DNA of 13,822 bases from Candidatus Roizmanbacteria bacterium CG_4_9_14_0_8_um_filter_34_12 (GTDB lineage Bacteria > Patescibacteriota > Microgenomatia > UBA1406 > GWC2-37-13), in NCBI GenBank assembly GCA_002789465.1, contig PFTH01000195.1, positions 1-13,822 on the forward strand, read 5' to 3'. The position numbers and the translations under genes are program-made. Below the pieces are notes generated by a model that was not told the origin of the DNA, ran no database searches, and saw only the letters and a program-made list of their open reading frames with translations. This document shows positions 6,387 through 13,633 of this stretch, piece by piece; position 1 is the first letter of the stretch, and each line of letters begins with the position of its first letter.

Positions 6387-7472
6387 ATGAAAGCAATAAT
6401 TTTTGCCGGAGGGACAGGAACAAGAATGTGGCCTTTGTCTCGTAAAAAATCACCAAAACAATTTGATAAATTAATTGGTGATAAATCAACTTTACAACTT
6501 GCTATTGACCGTTTAACTCCGGATTTTTCTCCCGAAGACATTTATATTTCAACTAATATCGCCTACGATAAAATCGTAAGAGAACAACTACCGCAAATTC
6601 CGACTGATAATTTTATTTTTGAACCGGAAAAAAAAGATATTGGGCCGGCAATTGCACTTGTTGTTGGGATTCTTCATAAAAAATTTCCCCATGAACCAAT
6701 CGCGATTCTTTGGAGTGATCATTTAGTAAAACAAATTGCGTTTTTTAAAAAAATATTAATAACTGCGGGTAACGAGATTAAGAAATCACCAAATAAAATT
6801 ATTTTTATAAGTCATAAACCTCGTTTTGCAAGCGTAAATCTTGGCTATATTCATGTTGGAAAAAGATTACATGAGTCCGAACGTATTAGTTTTTATGAAT
6901 TTAAAGGGTTTAAATATCGACCCGATCAAACAACTGCCAATAAATTTATAAAAACTAATAACTATACATGGAACCTGGGATATTTTGTTACTACACCTGA
7001 TTTTATTATGAAACTATATCAACGTTTTTCCCCAATAGTTTTTAACAATACAATGAAAATTTTACAATATTATGGAAAGATAAGTTACTTGACAAATCTA
7101 GAAAAACATTACGGTCAAGTTGAATCAATCTCTTTCGATAATGCGATTTTGGAAAATCTAGATAAAAAAGATGCACAAGTAATCGTAGAAGATATTGGTT
7201 GGAGTGATATTGGTGCATGGGAAGCGTTAAAAGAGGCTCTTGAAACATTTCCATACGAAAATGTTATTCGTGGAAAAGTTTATCTAGAACATGTTCGCGA
7301 CTCATTAATTTATAATTATGAGGATAAAAAACTCGTGGTAGGAATTGATCTCGATGAACATATTATTGTTAATACTAATGATGTGCTTCTAATTGCAAAA
7401 AAAGAATCGGTGCCAAAAATTAAAAAGATTGTTGAAAACTTTGAGGGTACGGAGAACGAAAAACTCACTTAA
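6387..7472 (+). CDS. manC: Mannose-1-phosphate guanylyltransferase
   Basis: Makes GDP-mannose from GTP and mannose-1-phosphate in the cytoplasm, supplying the donor for mannosyl (or derived fucosyl/rhamnosyl) transfer. The N-terminal signature FAGGTGTRMWPLSR (6-19) followed by KSPKQF binds the nucleotide. WSDHLV holds the family's conserved aspartate, YTWNLGYFV the sugar-binding part, and IGWSDIGAW (270-278) is the classic second metal/substrate loop (usually FGWNDVGSW). At 361 residues it is the short single-function form without the phosphomannose isomerase domain of bifunctional enzymes. It lies 17 bases after the glycosyltransferase and 6 bases before the phosphoglycosyl transferase, so the three are likely one transcript. 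Confidence in the reaction is high; a close relative using another sugar-1-phosphate is the main alternative. Confidence 0.88.
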   Translation: MKAIIFAGGTGTRMWPLSRKKSPKQFDKLIGDKSTLQLAIDRLTPDFSPEDIYISTNIAYDKIVREQLPQIPTDNFIFEPEKKDIGPAIALVVGILHKKFPHEPIAILWSDHLVKQIAFFKKILITAGNEIKKSPNKIIFISHKPRFASVNLGYIHVGKRLHESERISFYEFKGFKYRPDQTTANKFIKTNNYTWNLGYFVTTPDFIMKLYQRFSPIVFNNTMKILQYYGKISYLTNLEKHYGQVESISFDNAILENLDKKDAQVIVEDIGWSDIGAWEALKEALETFPYENVIRGKVYLEHVRDSLIYNYEDKKLVVGIDLDEHIIVNTNDVLLIAKKESVPKIKKIVENFEGTENEKLT

Positions 7473-7478
7473 AATTAT

Positions 7479-8138
7479 ATGAACATATTTTCTGGTCAAA
7501 ACTATCTTCGTTTTACTAAATATCTTGTTGATTATCTTGGAGCAATCATTCTTTTACTAATATTCTCTCCGATATGTTTTATATCTGCGGTCGCAATTAA
7601 ACTAAATAGTCCAGGACCTGTTTTTGCAGACGTTCCTGAAAGAGTTGGAAAAGATGGAAAAAAGTTTAAAATGTATAAATTTCGTTCAATGATCGTAAAT
7701 GCCCATCAAATGCTGCGCGAAGATCCAAAATTAAAAGATCTTTATAGTCAATACAAAAAAGGTAGCTATAAATTAAAAAAAGATCCTCGTATTACATCGA
7801 TTGGAAAAATACTTCGAAAACACTCAATTGATGAAATACCGCAATTAATTAACGTTCTACGAGGTGAGATGAGTTTGGTTGGTCCTCGGGCATATTATCC
7901 GGACGAACTGGATCATCAATCAAAACAATATCCAAAAACAAAAAAATTAGTTCAGCGCGTATTATCAGTTAAACCAGGGATAACAGGTTTATGGCAAGTT
8001 TCCGGACGATCAAAAATTAATTTTGATAAGCGGATTACTATTGACGCAACCTATGTTGATAAATTATCATTGATGAAAGACATAAAAATAATTATCAAGA
8101 CTCCTTTGGTAATGTTAACAGGAAAGGGAGCGATATAA
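7479..8138 (+). CDS. Sugar transferase (membrane phosphoglycosyl transferase)
   Basis: Starts glycan assembly by moving a sugar-1-phosphate from a nucleotide sugar onto the polyprenyl-phosphate lipid carrier at the inner face of the membrane. A single hydrophobic segment (about 14-40) fits the re-entrant membrane helix of the small monotopic family (PglC-like). Motifs follow in order: YKFRSM (66-71), KKDPRITSIGKILRKHSIDEIPQL with the catalytic Asp118-Glu119 pair, LRGEMSLVGPR (128-137), and KPGITGLWQVSGRS (165-178). At 219 residues it is the minimal form, without the extra N-terminal transmembrane domains of WcaJ/WbaP proteins. It sits 6 bases after manC and before the DUF4012 gene. The sugar transferred cannot be told from the sequence. 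Confidence 0.92.
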   Translation: MNIFSGQNYLRFTKYLVDYLGAIILLLIFSPICFISAVAIKLNSPGPVFADVPERVGKDGKKFKMYKFRSMIVNAHQMLREDPKLKDLYSQYKKGSYKLKKDPRITSIGKILRKHSIDEIPQLINVLRGEMSLVGPRAYYPDELDHQSKQYPKTKKLVQRVLSVKPGITGLWQVSGRSKINFDKRITIDATYVDKLSLMKDIKIIIKTPLVMLTGKGAI

Positions 8139-8140
8139 AA

Positions 8141-8185
8141 GAATTTAGAATTCAGAATTTTGAATTAAGAATTATTAATTCCAAT
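8141..8185. repeat. AT-rich AGAATT iterated repeat in the gap before the DUF4012 gene
   Basis: The 58-base gap between the sugar transferase and the DUF4012 gene consists mostly of five to six degenerate copies of (A/T)GAATT, partly self-complementary (AGAATTC, AATTTTGAATT). No gene or clear terminator is visible. It may be a small simple-sequence expansion. Confidence 0.55.
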
Positions 8186-8196
8186 TGAAATAAACT

Positions 8197-10026
8197 ATGT
8201 TTAAAAAAATTATTTTAGTTTTTTTCGTATTAATTATAGTTCTTGTTGGTTTGGGATATTTTAAAGTATACCAACCTTATCTAAAAATTAAGGCTAAAGG
8301 ACAAATATTAATGGCTTCAAGCCAACAACTAAAAGCAGTATTTAAGAAAAATAATATTGATTTAATTAAAAAACAAATAGATGAGATAACTTCAAAATAT
8401 AAAGAATTTAAAAAAGAAACGCAATCAATCGCTTGGTTAGAATTTGTTCCTCAAGTTAAAGACTTTCAAAACGGAATCATCGCTGGCGATTATCTATTAA
8501 AAGCAGCTAAAGATACTGTGGTTGCAATTGCCCCATATGCAGATTTAATTGGATTTAAAAAGGGAGAAGCTTCTTTTGTTGAAAAGTCGGCTGAAGATCG
8601 TTTACAGACCGCAGTATTAACTCTGGATAAGATGCTTCAAAAGATTGACATAATCTCTGAAGATATAAAGAACGCTGAAGATAGAATTAATACCATTGAT
8701 ACTAATCGTTATCCAGAAAAAATTGGCAAAACGGTTGTAAGAGAAAGATTAGTTAATGCAAAAGAACAGTTCACAGGACTTGCCTCAATGTTTGTTGAGG
8801 CAAAACCATTTTTAAAGAAACTTCCGGTAATTTTAGGAAAAGATAAAGAACAAATATATTTATTATTATTTCAAAATGACAAAGAAAAAAGAGCAACTGG
8901 AGGCTTTTTGACCGCATATGCAATCTTTCGAATAAAAGATGGGAAAATGCGAATTGAAAGATCAAATGATATTTATAGTTTAGATGCTTCAATTGCAAAT
9001 CATCCGGCGGCACCAGATGATATTCTTACTTATCACAAAGGCGTGAGTCAATTTTATATCCGTGATAGTAATCTTTCTCCTGATTTCGCAGAGTCAGTGA
9101 AGTTATTTGACAGTCTTTATCAAAAGAGTAACATCAAGATTGAGTACGACGGAATAATTGCAATCGATACAAAAATATTAGTCGATATGCTGTCAATTTT
9201 CGGTGATACTGAAGTGCGTGGCATTCGTTTTTCAGCAGATATTGACAAGCGTTGTAACTGCCCTCAAGTAATCTATAAACTGCTAGACGAAATCGATCGA
9301 CCGGTTGGGTATGTTAAAGAAGATCGCAAGGGGATTTTGGGAGATTTGATGTATGCATTATTTTATAAAGCCATTGGTTTTTCACCATCAAAATATTGGG
9401 GCACTCTTGCACAAACAATGCTTAGAAATTTAGAAGAAAAGCATATTTTATTAAACTTTACTGATAGTGAAGTTCAAAAATCAATTGAGAAACTTAACTA
9501 TGCCGGAAGAATAAAAGAATATAATAACGATTATCTTCATGTCAATAATGTAAATTTCGCCGGAGCAAAGTCAAATCTATTTGTAACAGAATCGCTTATA
9601 TCAAAAGCCAAAACACAAGGAGATTCAATTGAAAAAGAATTAACGGTTGAGTTCCGCAATCCTTATTCGGCTTCAGATTGTAATTTGGAACGCGGTGGTT
9701 TATGCTTGAATGCTCAACTTCGCAACTGGATTAGGGTTTATGTTCCTCGCGGATCAACTCTGATCGATTTTCAGGGTTCTGAGATGAAAGTTAAGACTTA
9801 TGAAGAACTTGGAAAAACTGTATTTGGTGGATTTTTAAAAGTTAATCCTGAAGGTATTGCTAAAGTGATTATCAAATATCGTCTTCCAAAAGCAATAAAA
9901 TTAGACAAATATAGTATCCTAGTACAAAAACAACCAGGCGCACAAAAAGGTAAGCTTAAGGTTGAGATTGACGGTAAAACTATTTACGACGGGTTGTTAG
10001 AAAAAGATATTGAAGCCAAGAAATAA
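8197..10026 (+). CDS. DUF4012 domain-containing membrane-anchored protein
   Basis: The function is not known. The N-terminus has two or three lysines and then one hydrophobic helix (about 4-22), giving a single-pass protein whose remaining 580 residues should lie outside the membrane. Residues about 30-200 are rich in Lys/Glu/Ile heptad-like stretches and probably form helices. The DUF4012 core begins at YLLLFQNDKEKRATGGFLTAY (about 221-241), the family's hallmark, and continues through SNDIYSLD and a long beta-rich part ending near 600. Members are common in CPR and Actinobacteria near glycan genes, and this one follows the phosphoglycosyl transferase in the same direction, so a role in moving, attaching or processing surface glycan is a reasonable guess. 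The length of 609 is normal for the family. Family assignment is strong, role is inference. Confidence 0.85.
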   Translation: MFKKIILVFFVLIIVLVGLGYFKVYQPYLKIKAKGQILMASSQQLKAVFKKNNIDLIKKQIDEITSKYKEFKKETQSIAWLEFVPQVKDFQNGIIAGDYLLKAAKDTVVAIAPYADLIGFKKGEASFVEKSAEDRLQTAVLTLDKMLQKIDIISEDIKNAEDRINTIDTNRYPEKIGKTVVRERLVNAKEQFTGLASMFVEAKPFLKKLPVILGKDKEQIYLLLFQNDKEKRATGGFLTAYAIFRIKDGKMRIERSNDIYSLDASIANHPAAPDDILTYHKGVSQFYIRDSNLSPDFAESVKLFDSLYQKSNIKIEYDGIIAIDTKILVDMLSIFGDTEVRGIRFSADIDKRCNCPQVIYKLLDEIDRPVGYVKEDRKGILGDLMYALFYKAIGFSPSKYWGTLAQTMLRNLEEKHILLNFTDSEVQKSIEKLNYAGRIKEYNNDYLHVNNVNFAGAKSNLFVTESLISKAKTQGDSIEKELTVEFRNPYSASDCNLERGGLCLNAQLRNWIRVYVPRGSTLIDFQGSEMKVKTYEELGKTVFGGFLKVNPEGIAKVIIKYRLPKAIKLDKYSILVQKQPGAQKGKLKVEIDGKTIYDGLLEKDIEAKK

Positions 10027-10047
10027 GAATTCAACACATAAAATTTT

Positions 10048-10914
10048 ATGGGAAACGATAAATATTCTGCTTTATGGGTGTCGTATACGTCTATTAATGA
10101 TTTTCTTCACTGTCCACGTGCTTATTTTTTAAAAAACGTTTATCGTGATCCAACTACCGGGCATAAGGTAAAGATTGTTACACCTGCATTAACACTTGGA
10201 CAAGCTATTCACGAAGTGATTGACTGGTTATCATATCAACCAAAAGAAAAGCGGATGAGCCAATCACCAGTAATATACCTAGATAGTGTTTGGTCAAAAT
10301 ATTCAGGAAGACGAGGAGGATTTTTAACCTCAAACGTTGAACTAAGTTATTTACAAAGGGGTAAAGATATGCTTAATCGCTTAATGAAAAAACCAGGTGT
10401 AATTTTAAATCCGGCGGTTAAAATAAAGTCGGATTTACCGTTTTATTGGTTGTCTAATGAGGCAAATATCATATTATGCGGAAAGATAGATTGGATGGAG
10501 TATATAAAAGAGACTGACTCAATTCATATTATAGATTTTAAAACTAGTAAAAATGAAGAAGAAAAAGATTCGTTACAGTTGGGGATATACGGCTTATTAG
10601 CAAGAAACTGTCAATCACGACCAATTACGAAAATAAGTTATTGGTATATTAATAGTCAGAACGAACCAAAATCAATTTCTCTGCCTGACTTCGATCAAGT
10701 GCAAGATAAAATATTAGCAATTGCAAAACAGATCAAAACAGCAAGGCAATTAAAGATATTCAAATGTCCACATCAAAATGGCTGTATTTATTGCAGATCA
10801 TTTGAGAAAATTTTAAAAAAAGAAGCTGAGTTTATTGGCGTTAATAGCCATAATGAAGATCTTTTTATTCTTGAAAGTAGTTTAGATCCAAAGATGGAAA
10901 GTGTTATATTATGA
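10048..10914 (+). CDS. PD-(D/E)XK nuclease, RecB/Cas4-like, with probable Fe-S cluster
   Basis: A predicted DNA exonuclease of the RecB/Cas4 type. The N-terminal YTSINDFLHCPRAYFLKN (13-30) is the typical entry motif with Cys22, and LTLGQAIHEVIDWL supplies the conserved His of this family. The catalytic set is Asp148 (GKIDW), Asp163-Phe-Lys165 (IIDFKT) and Gln177-x3-Tyr181. Three more cysteines near the C-terminus, Cys240, Cys246 and Cys249, complete a four-cysteine set like the iron-sulfur staple of Cas4 and AddB. It is 288 residues with no helicase domain, and no CRISPR array or cas genes lie in the window. Its stop overlaps the recO start by four bases (ATGA), which implies coupled translation and a role in recombination repair, not CRISPR adaptation. 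Confidence 0.87.
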   Translation: MGNDKYSALWVSYTSINDFLHCPRAYFLKNVYRDPTTGHKVKIVTPALTLGQAIHEVIDWLSYQPKEKRMSQSPVIYLDSVWSKYSGRRGGFLTSNVELSYLQRGKDMLNRLMKKPGVILNPAVKIKSDLPFYWLSNEANIILCGKIDWMEYIKETDSIHIIDFKTSKNEEEKDSLQLGIYGLLARNCQSRPITKISYWYINSQNEPKSISLPDFDQVQDKILAIAKQIKTARQLKIFKCPHQNGCIYCRSFEKILKKEAEFIGVNSHNEDLFILESSLDPKMESVIL

Positions 10915-11438
10915 ATAGGGTAATTACAACTACAGGTATTGTACTGCGAAAACGTCAACTTCTTCGAAGCGATCTTCAATTTACAATATTTACAGAAGAA
11001 ATTGGAAAAATAAATATTTTTGCAAAAGGAATAAGAAAAATAACTTCAAAACGCCTACCTAATCTTCAAACCGGAAACTTAATAAAGATTCAAATTAATC
11101 AACATAATAACGCTTTTTATCTTCAAACAGCGCAACTAATAAGTGCATTATCCTCAATAAAACAACGATCAGAGCAAATTGAACAGCTTTATTTACTTTT
11201 TTTTATTCTTGACCGTTTACTTCCAGAGGCACAGCGAGAAAACGAAGTCTTTAAGGAGGTAATCTCTTTTATCATTAAATTTTCAAAAGAAATACGTTTT
11301 TCAAATAACTTCTTACATCAAGCTTTAAAAAACATTGTTAATATTTTAGGTTATCCTTCAGAAGCAAACGATATTAATGGTTTAATAACGGAAATTGAAC
11401 AAATTATCAGTGAAAAAGTACCTCAAGTTAGTATATAA
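10911..11438 (+). CDS. recO: DNA repair protein RecO, short form
   Basis: RecO works with RecR to load RecA on single-stranded DNA covered by SSB, and anneals complementary strands. The N-terminal OB-fold is clear: TTGIVLRKRQLLRSDLQFTIF (7-27) and then GKINIFAKGIRKITSKRLPNLQTGN (about 32-56), the family's best-conserved run. A helical region follows to about 150, with FLHQALKNIVNILGY matching the middle of RecO. At 175 residues it is clearly shorter than the usual 230-250. There is no cysteine at all, so the zinc-binding part found in many RecO proteins is absent. The stop is clean and the next gene starts 8 bases later, so this looks like a lineage-specific short form, not a frameshift. It overlaps the nuclease gene by four bases. 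Confidence 0.82.
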   Translation: MNRVITTTGIVLRKRQLLRSDLQFTIFTEEIGKINIFAKGIRKITSKRLPNLQTGNLIKIQINQHNNAFYLQTAQLISALSSIKQRSEQIEQLYLLFFILDRLLPEAQRENEVFKEVISFIIKFSKEIRFSNNFLHQALKNIVNILGYPSEANDINGLITEIEQIISEKVPQVSI

Positions 11439-11439
11439 T
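11434..11439 (+). promoter_or_regulatory. Perfect -10 box for a leaderless glycyl-tRNA synthetase mRNA
   Basis: TATAAT matches the consensus at all six bases and ends 7 bases before the ATG at 11447, so transcription would begin at or beside the start codon. A weak -35 candidate GTGAAA (11410-11415, 4 of 6 to TTGACA) lies 18 bases upstream. The box covers the recO stop codon. The start has no Shine-Dalgarno sequence. Chance occurrence in AT-rich DNA is the alternative. Confidence 0.4.
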
Positions 11440-11446
11440 CTAAATT

Positions 11447-12799
11447 ATGGATAAGATTACAGCGCTTTGTAAGCGGAGAGGCTTTTATTTCCCGTCTTCG
11501 GACATTTATGGCGGTTTAGCAAACTGTTGGGATTTTGGACATTATGGAACACTCTTGAAAAATAATCTGAGAGATTTATGGTGGAAAACATTTGTTTTAG
11601 ATAGAGACGATATGGTTGCAATTGACGCGGCAATTTTGCAAAGTCCATTAGTTTGGAAAGCCTCTGGTCATATTTCCGGGTTCAACGATGCAATGGTAGA
11701 TTGTAAGAAATGTCATAATCGTACTCGTGCCGATCACTTGATTGAGAGTCAATTAAAAGGGATGAAGGTCGAAGGTTTAAAAATTGAGGAAATGACAAAG
11801 ATAATAGTTGACAATAAGCTGAAATGTCCTAAATGTGGAGATAGGGATTTGACTAACGTTCGAACGTTTAATCTTTTATTTACTACCAATATTGGAATAA
11901 TTGAAGGTGAAAAATCAGCTGTGTATTTGCGTGGTGAAATCGCTCAAGGTATTTTTATTAATTTTAAAAACATTCTTGATGCCATGCGTGTTCGCCTTCC
12001 TTTTGGGATAGCTCAACAAGGTAAGGCATTCCGTAACGAAATAACCATGGGTAATGCCGTTCATCGTACATTGGAGTTTGATTTAATGGAGTTTGAATAT
12101 TTTATTAGAAAAGAAGAATGGGAAAAGGTATATAAATATTGGCAAGATACACTATGGACATTTGCACTAGACCTTGGTATTTCAAAAGATAATTTGAGAT
12201 GGCGAGAACATGAGGAATTTGAACGTTCTTTCTATTCAACAAAAACAATGGATATTGAGTATAAATATTTACACGGTTGGATGGAAATGTTTGGTTTGGC
12301 TTATCGTACAGACTATGATTTAAAAAATCACATGAAGCATTCTGGCAAGGACTTAAATTATACAGACCCAAAAACTCACGAAAAAATCGTTCCTCATGTA
12401 ATTGAACCAACTTTTGGTTTATCTCGTTTGACTGGAATAATTCTATCCGATGCATATCGCGAGGATGTTGTTAATGGAAAACCAAGGGTTTTTTTGAAAC
12501 TACACCCAAGCATCGCTCCAGTAAAGATTGCTGTTTTTCCGCTTCAAAAAGATAAAAAGTTATATGATTTTGCACGTCAAGTATATTTAGAATGTAAAAA
12601 TAAATATCATTGCGAATTTGATGATAGCGGAAATATTGGAAAAATGTATCGTCGACAAGACGAAATCGGAACTCCATATTGTATTACAGTTGATTATAAA
12701 TCTCTCGAAGATAAAACAATTACGATACGTGAACGTGATAGTATGAAGCAGGAAAGAGTTCCAATTTTTAAAATTTTTAATTTTATAAAAATTATATAA
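11447..12799 (+). CDS. glyS: Glycyl-tRNA synthetase, alpha2 type
   Basis: Charges tRNA-Gly with glycine using ATP, as a class II homodimer in the cytoplasm. The start CKRRGFYFPSSDIYGGLANCWDFGHYG (8-34) is diagnostic of the single-chain bacterial/eukaryote-like enzyme. Cys86, Cys89, Cys127 and Cys130 form a probable zinc site. Motif 2 is FRNE at 195-198 with HRTLEFDLMEFEYF (206-219) after it, and motif 3 is centred on GLSRLTG with Arg327. The C-terminal anticodon-binding domain runs from about 350 (KIAVFPLQKDK) to RDSMKQERVP. Length (450) is normal. One oddity is YLRGEIAQGIF at 160-170, where the family almost always has YLRPETAQGIF; the glutamate and AQG are kept. It follows recO by 8 bases and may have its own leaderless promoter. 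Confidence 0.95.
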   Translation: MDKITALCKRRGFYFPSSDIYGGLANCWDFGHYGTLLKNNLRDLWWKTFVLDRDDMVAIDAAILQSPLVWKASGHISGFNDAMVDCKKCHNRTRADHLIESQLKGMKVEGLKIEEMTKIIVDNKLKCPKCGDRDLTNVRTFNLLFTTNIGIIEGEKSAVYLRGEIAQGIFINFKNILDAMRVRLPFGIAQQGKAFRNEITMGNAVHRTLEFDLMEFEYFIRKEEWEKVYKYWQDTLWTFALDLGISKDNLRWREHEEFERSFYSTKTMDIEYKYLHGWMEMFGLAYRTDYDLKNHMKHSGKDLNYTDPKTHEKIVPHVIEPTFGLSRLTGIILSDAYREDVVNGKPRVFLKLHPSIAPVKIAVFPLQKDKKLYDFARQVYLECKNKYHCEFDDSGNIGKMYRRQDEIGTPYCITVDYKSLEDKTITIRERDSMKQERVPIFKIFNFIKII

Positions 12800-12806
12800 A
12801 ATTATT

Positions 12807-13271
12807 ATGAAAAATAAAAAAATAGCGTTAATTATCGTCGCATTATTAATTTTGATAACCTCCATTTTGATTATCGTAAGACTCAATAATAACAAAGCTA
12901 TCAATAATATTAAACCAACACCATCTGTTGTTAGCGAAAAACCATTCCCTACACTGGATAGCTCTTTTAAAGTTGATTTAGTTGGAATGAATAATAATAA
13001 AAAAATTAAATTAACTATGTTCGGTATTCCAAAGAGTACAGAGAGTATTGAATATTCTTTATCATATCAAACTAAGCAACAAGGTCTACAAGGAATAATT
13101 GGAACAATCGAGCTTAAGAAAAACGAATCAGATTTTGTTTTGGAAAGAGATTTGGGAACATGTTCATCTGGAACATGTATCTATCACACTGTTGAAGGGA
13201 ATATTATGGTGGAATTAAAATTATCAGGAAAATATGGGGAAAGTTTGTTTAGTAAAGATTATAGTCTCTAA
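12807..13271 (+). CDS. Small membrane-anchored extracytoplasmic protein, function unknown
   Basis: I do not recognise a named family. Residues 1-5 are MKNKK, then a strongly hydrophobic helix (6-24) that would act as an uncleaved signal anchor; there is no lipobox cysteine. A short Asn/Pro/Ser-rich linker (27-50) leads to a domain of about 100 residues rich in alternating hydrophobic residues, probably a beta-sandwich (VDLVGMNNNKKIKLTMFG, IEYSLSYQTK, IIGTIELKK). The only two cysteines, Cys119 and Cys124 in GTCSSGTCIYH, are spaced for a local disulfide outside the cell. The gene starts 7 bases after glycyl-tRNA synthetase, with TATAAA 6 bases before the ATG (12795-12800). Similar anchored proteins are frequent in CPR genomes, but the role is unknown. 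Confidence 0.7.
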   Translation: MKNKKIALIIVALLILITSILIIVRLNNNKAINNIKPTPSVVSEKPFPTLDSSFKVDLVGMNNNKKIKLTMFGIPKSTESIEYSLSYQTKQQGLQGIIGTIELKKNESDFVLERDLGTCSSGTCIYHTVEGNIMVELKLSGKYGESLFSKDYSL

Positions 13272-13318
13272 ACTTTTAGTAAACAATGATATTACAACTT
13301 AATAAGAGCCTGTAATGA

Positions 13319-13337
13319 TCACGACGTTACGTCGGGA
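13319..13337. repeat. CGACG-type hairpin in the rpsT leader
   Basis: Arms 13319-13326 and 13330-13337 pair at seven of eight positions (one A-G mismatch) around a TTA loop. The core CGACG...CGTCGGG is the same as in the perfect hairpin at 55-74. No T-run follows. It lies in the 110-base gap before rpsT, which otherwise holds only AT-rich DNA and the ribosome binding site. It may be a dispersed palindromic repeat, or may act in the rpsT leader RNA. Confidence 0.6.
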
Positions 13338-13364
13338 CCAATAACTTATAAAATAATTTATCAA

Positions 13365-13373
13365 AAGGAGGTG
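13365..13373 (+). promoter_or_regulatory. Strong Shine-Dalgarno site of rpsT
   Basis: AAGGAGGTG lies with its GGAGG core 10 bases before the ATG at 13382 and is close to a full complement of the 16S rRNA 3' end. It fixes the rpsT start. It is the only such strong site I see in the window; most other starts have none. Confidence 0.85.
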
Positions 13374-13381
13374 TTTCCAAT

Positions 13382-13633
13382 ATGCCAAATATAAAATCAG
13401 CCAAAAAAAAACAGAGAAAAGATTTAAACAAAACTAAACAAAACGACAAATATCGCCGATCAATTAAATCAATGTTTAAAGACATGAAAAAAGGAAAAGT
13501 TGCAAAAGTTACACAAAAAAAATTAAACTCGATAATTGATAAAGCGAGTAAAAGAAAAATAATTCATAAAAATAAAGCAGCAAGATTAAAATCACGTGTT
13601 TCTCGGTTTTTGAAACTTAAGAAAAAATCATGA
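13382..13633 (+). CDS. rpsT: 30S ribosomal protein S20
   Basis: S20 binds 16S rRNA early in 30S subunit assembly. The protein is 83 residues, almost wholly helical and very lysine-rich, starting MPNIKSAKKKQRK, the typical family opening. It continues with the NDKYRRSIKSMFKDMKKG segment and the conserved IDKASKRKIIHKNKAARLKSR helix (about 51-71). Length and charge pattern are normal for S20 (82-90). The start is fixed by a strong Shine-Dalgarno sequence. Its stop overlaps the next start by four bases (ATGA), so the following membrane protein is probably translated from the same mRNA. The leader carries a hairpin at 13319-13337. In E. coli S20 represses its own translation; whether that happens here cannot be seen. 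Confidence 0.95.
   Translation: MPNIKSAKKKQRKDLNKTKQNDKYRRSIKSMFKDMKKGKVAKVTQKKLNSIIDKASKRKIIHKNKAARLKSRVSRFLKLKKKS

Noticed and set aside
10048..10914. Cas4 of a CRISPR system
   Set aside because: There is no repeat-spacer array and there are no other cas genes in the window; the four-base overlap with recO points to repair.
12105..12455. 116-codon open frame on the - strand
   Set aside because: It lies wholly inside the strongly conserved glycyl-tRNA synthetase gene and shows no recognisable motif; it is a shadow frame.
12587..12904. 105-codon - strand frame with hydrophobic stretches
   Set aside because: It runs antisense across the end of glycyl-tRNA synthetase and the start of the next gene; its Ile/Phe richness reflects reading AT-rich DNA backwards.
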